From: JACDAN01 sp036554945
Lineage (GTDB): Bacteria; Actinomycetota; Thermoleophilia; Gaiellales; Gaiellaceae
DNA: 6,221 bases
NCBI GenBank assembly: GCA_036554945.1
Contig: DATBMH010000057.1
Span: forward strand, 1-6,221
Reading direction: 5' to 3'
The translations under genes were made by a program, and so were the position numbers. The first letter of the stretch is position 1; every line of letters begins with the position of its first letter. Below the pieces are notes generated by a model. It worked only from the letters and a program-made list of their open reading frames with translations, did not search any database and was not told the DNA's origin. Of the stretch, positions 5,550-6,221 are shown piece after piece.

Positions 5550-6221
5550 GCAAGCGCACGACACCGCCGTTCCGGGCAGACCACGTCGGCAGCCTCCTGC
5601 GGCCGGCGGAGCTGCTCCAGGCACGCGAGGACCACGCGCAGGGCCGCATCGGGGACGACGAGCTCCGCGCCGCCGAGGACGAGGCGATCCGCGACGCAGT
5701 GCGCATGCAAGAGGAGGTCGGGCTCCAGTCGGCCACGGACGGCGAGTTCCGCCGCACCTCGTGGCACATGGACTTCATCTACCAGCTCGAGGGCATCGAC
5801 CCCGCCGACGAGACGATCCGGGTCGCCTTCCACAACGAGCAGGGCGACGTCGAGTTCACGACGGCCGCGCTCAGCGTCCACGGACGCGTCGGGCTCTCGA
5901 AGACGATCTTCGGGGACGCGTTCGAGACCCTCAAGGGGATGACGACCACGGCGACGCCGAAGCTGACGATCCCGTCGCCGAGCATGGTCCACTACCGGGG
6001 CGGCCGCGCCGCGCTCGACCCGGACGTCTACCCCGACGTCGACCGGTTCTGGGACGACCTCAGCGCCGCCTACGCCCGCCAGGTGGCGGCGATGGCCGAC
6101 CTCGGCTGCACCTACCTCCAGTTCGACGACACCAGCCTCGCCTACCTGAACGACCCCCGGCAGCGGGAGATGTTGGCCGCCCGCGGCGACGACGCCGACC
6201 ACCAGCACCTCCGCTACATCC
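5546..6221 (+). CDS. MetE-like methyltransferase (cobalamin-independent methionine synthase II / YxjG-like), 3' end outside window
   Basis: The first 225 codons of an open frame that runs off the right edge with no stop. The start reads FRADHVGSLLRPAELL (9-24), then LQSATDGEFRRTSWHMDF (60-77), IPSPSMVHYRGG (142-153) and LGCTYLQFDDTSLAYLNDP (186-204). These are hallmark blocks of the stand-alone MetE C-terminal-domain family (about 370 residues; Bacillus YxjG/YxjH type), a TIM barrel of the UROD/MetE superfamily. The zinc-binding HxC motif and later cysteine expected in true members would lie beyond the window, so catalytic competence cannot be judged. Members move methyl groups to homocysteine, and some relatives act on other thiols, such as coenzyme M in epoxide metabolism. 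The ATG overlaps the pcaC stop (ATGA) with a strong ribosome-binding site, so it belongs to the operon. A role in disposing of methyl groups from methoxyaromatics, or another thiol-dependent step, is possible but is inference only. Confidence 0.88.
   Translation, partial: MSKRTTPPFRADHVGSLLRPAELLQAREDHAQGRIGDDELRAAEDEAIRDAVRMQEEVGLQSATDGEFRRTSWHMDFIYQLEGIDPADETIRVAFHNEQGDVEFTTAALSVHGRVGLSKTIFGDAFETLKGMTTTATPKLTIPSPSMVHYRGGRAALDPDVYPDVDRFWDDLSAAYARQVAAMADLGCTYLQFDDTSLAYLNDPRQREMLAARGDDADHQHLRYI

Noticed and set aside
1..6221. CRISPR array, tRNA/rRNA, insertion sequence or other mobile element
   Set aside because: No regularly spaced repeats, inverted-repeat ends, transposase or integrase motifs or RNA-gene signatures seen; the window is almost wholly coding on one strand with uniform base composition.

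Overview
This window is one tightly packed, single-strand (+) catabolic operon for the protocatechuate branch of the beta-ketoadipate pathway. It comes from a very GC-rich bacterium. Strong G/C bias at third codon positions, frequent GTG starts and glutaconate-CoA-transferase-like PcaI/PcaJ subunits point to an actinobacterium. A deep-branching soil lineage such as Thermoleophilia is my best guess, but I cannot prove it from this sequence.

Layout, left to right: the C-terminal part of an aromatic-type aldehyde dehydrogenase (1-588, cut by the window edge); pcaI (599-1417) and pcaJ (1414-2151), the two 3-oxoadipate CoA-transferase subunits; pcaH (2148-2864) and pcaG (2866-3351), the protocatechuate 3,4-dioxygenase beta and alpha subunits; pcaB (3353-4483), 3-carboxy-cis,cis-muconate cycloisomerase; pcaD (4480-5175), 3-oxoadipate enol-lactonase; pcaC (5172-5549), 4-carboxymuconolactone decarboxylase; and the first 225 codons of a MetE-like (cobalamin-independent methionine synthase II / YxjG-type) protein (5546-6221, cut by the right edge).

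The enzymes form a near-complete route. An aromatic aldehyde is oxidised to an acid (aldehyde dehydrogenase). PcaHG cleaves protocatechuate to 3-carboxy-cis,cis-muconate. PcaB lactonises this to 4-carboxymuconolactone, PcaC decarboxylates it to 3-oxoadipate enol-lactone, PcaD hydrolyses that to 3-oxoadipate, and PcaIJ activates it to 3-oxoadipyl-CoA. The thiolase (pcaF) and any regulator (pcaR/pcaQ type) are not in the window.

Every gene junction is either a 4-nt ATGA/GTGA overlap or a gap of 1 to 10 nt. There is no room for internal promoters or terminators, so the genes are probably co-transcribed from a promoter left of the window and translationally coupled. No intergenic stretch, RNA gene, repeat array or mobile element was seen.

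The pathway itself is well known. The points worth a second look are: pcaD and pcaC are separate overlapping genes, where many actinobacteria have a fused pcaL; PcaB lacks most of its usual C-terminal domain; PcaD and PcaG are unusually compact; and a MetE-like methyltransferase is coupled to the end of the operon, with a vanillin/benzaldehyde-type dehydrogenase at its head. That last pairing hints at use of methoxylated, lignin-type aromatics.
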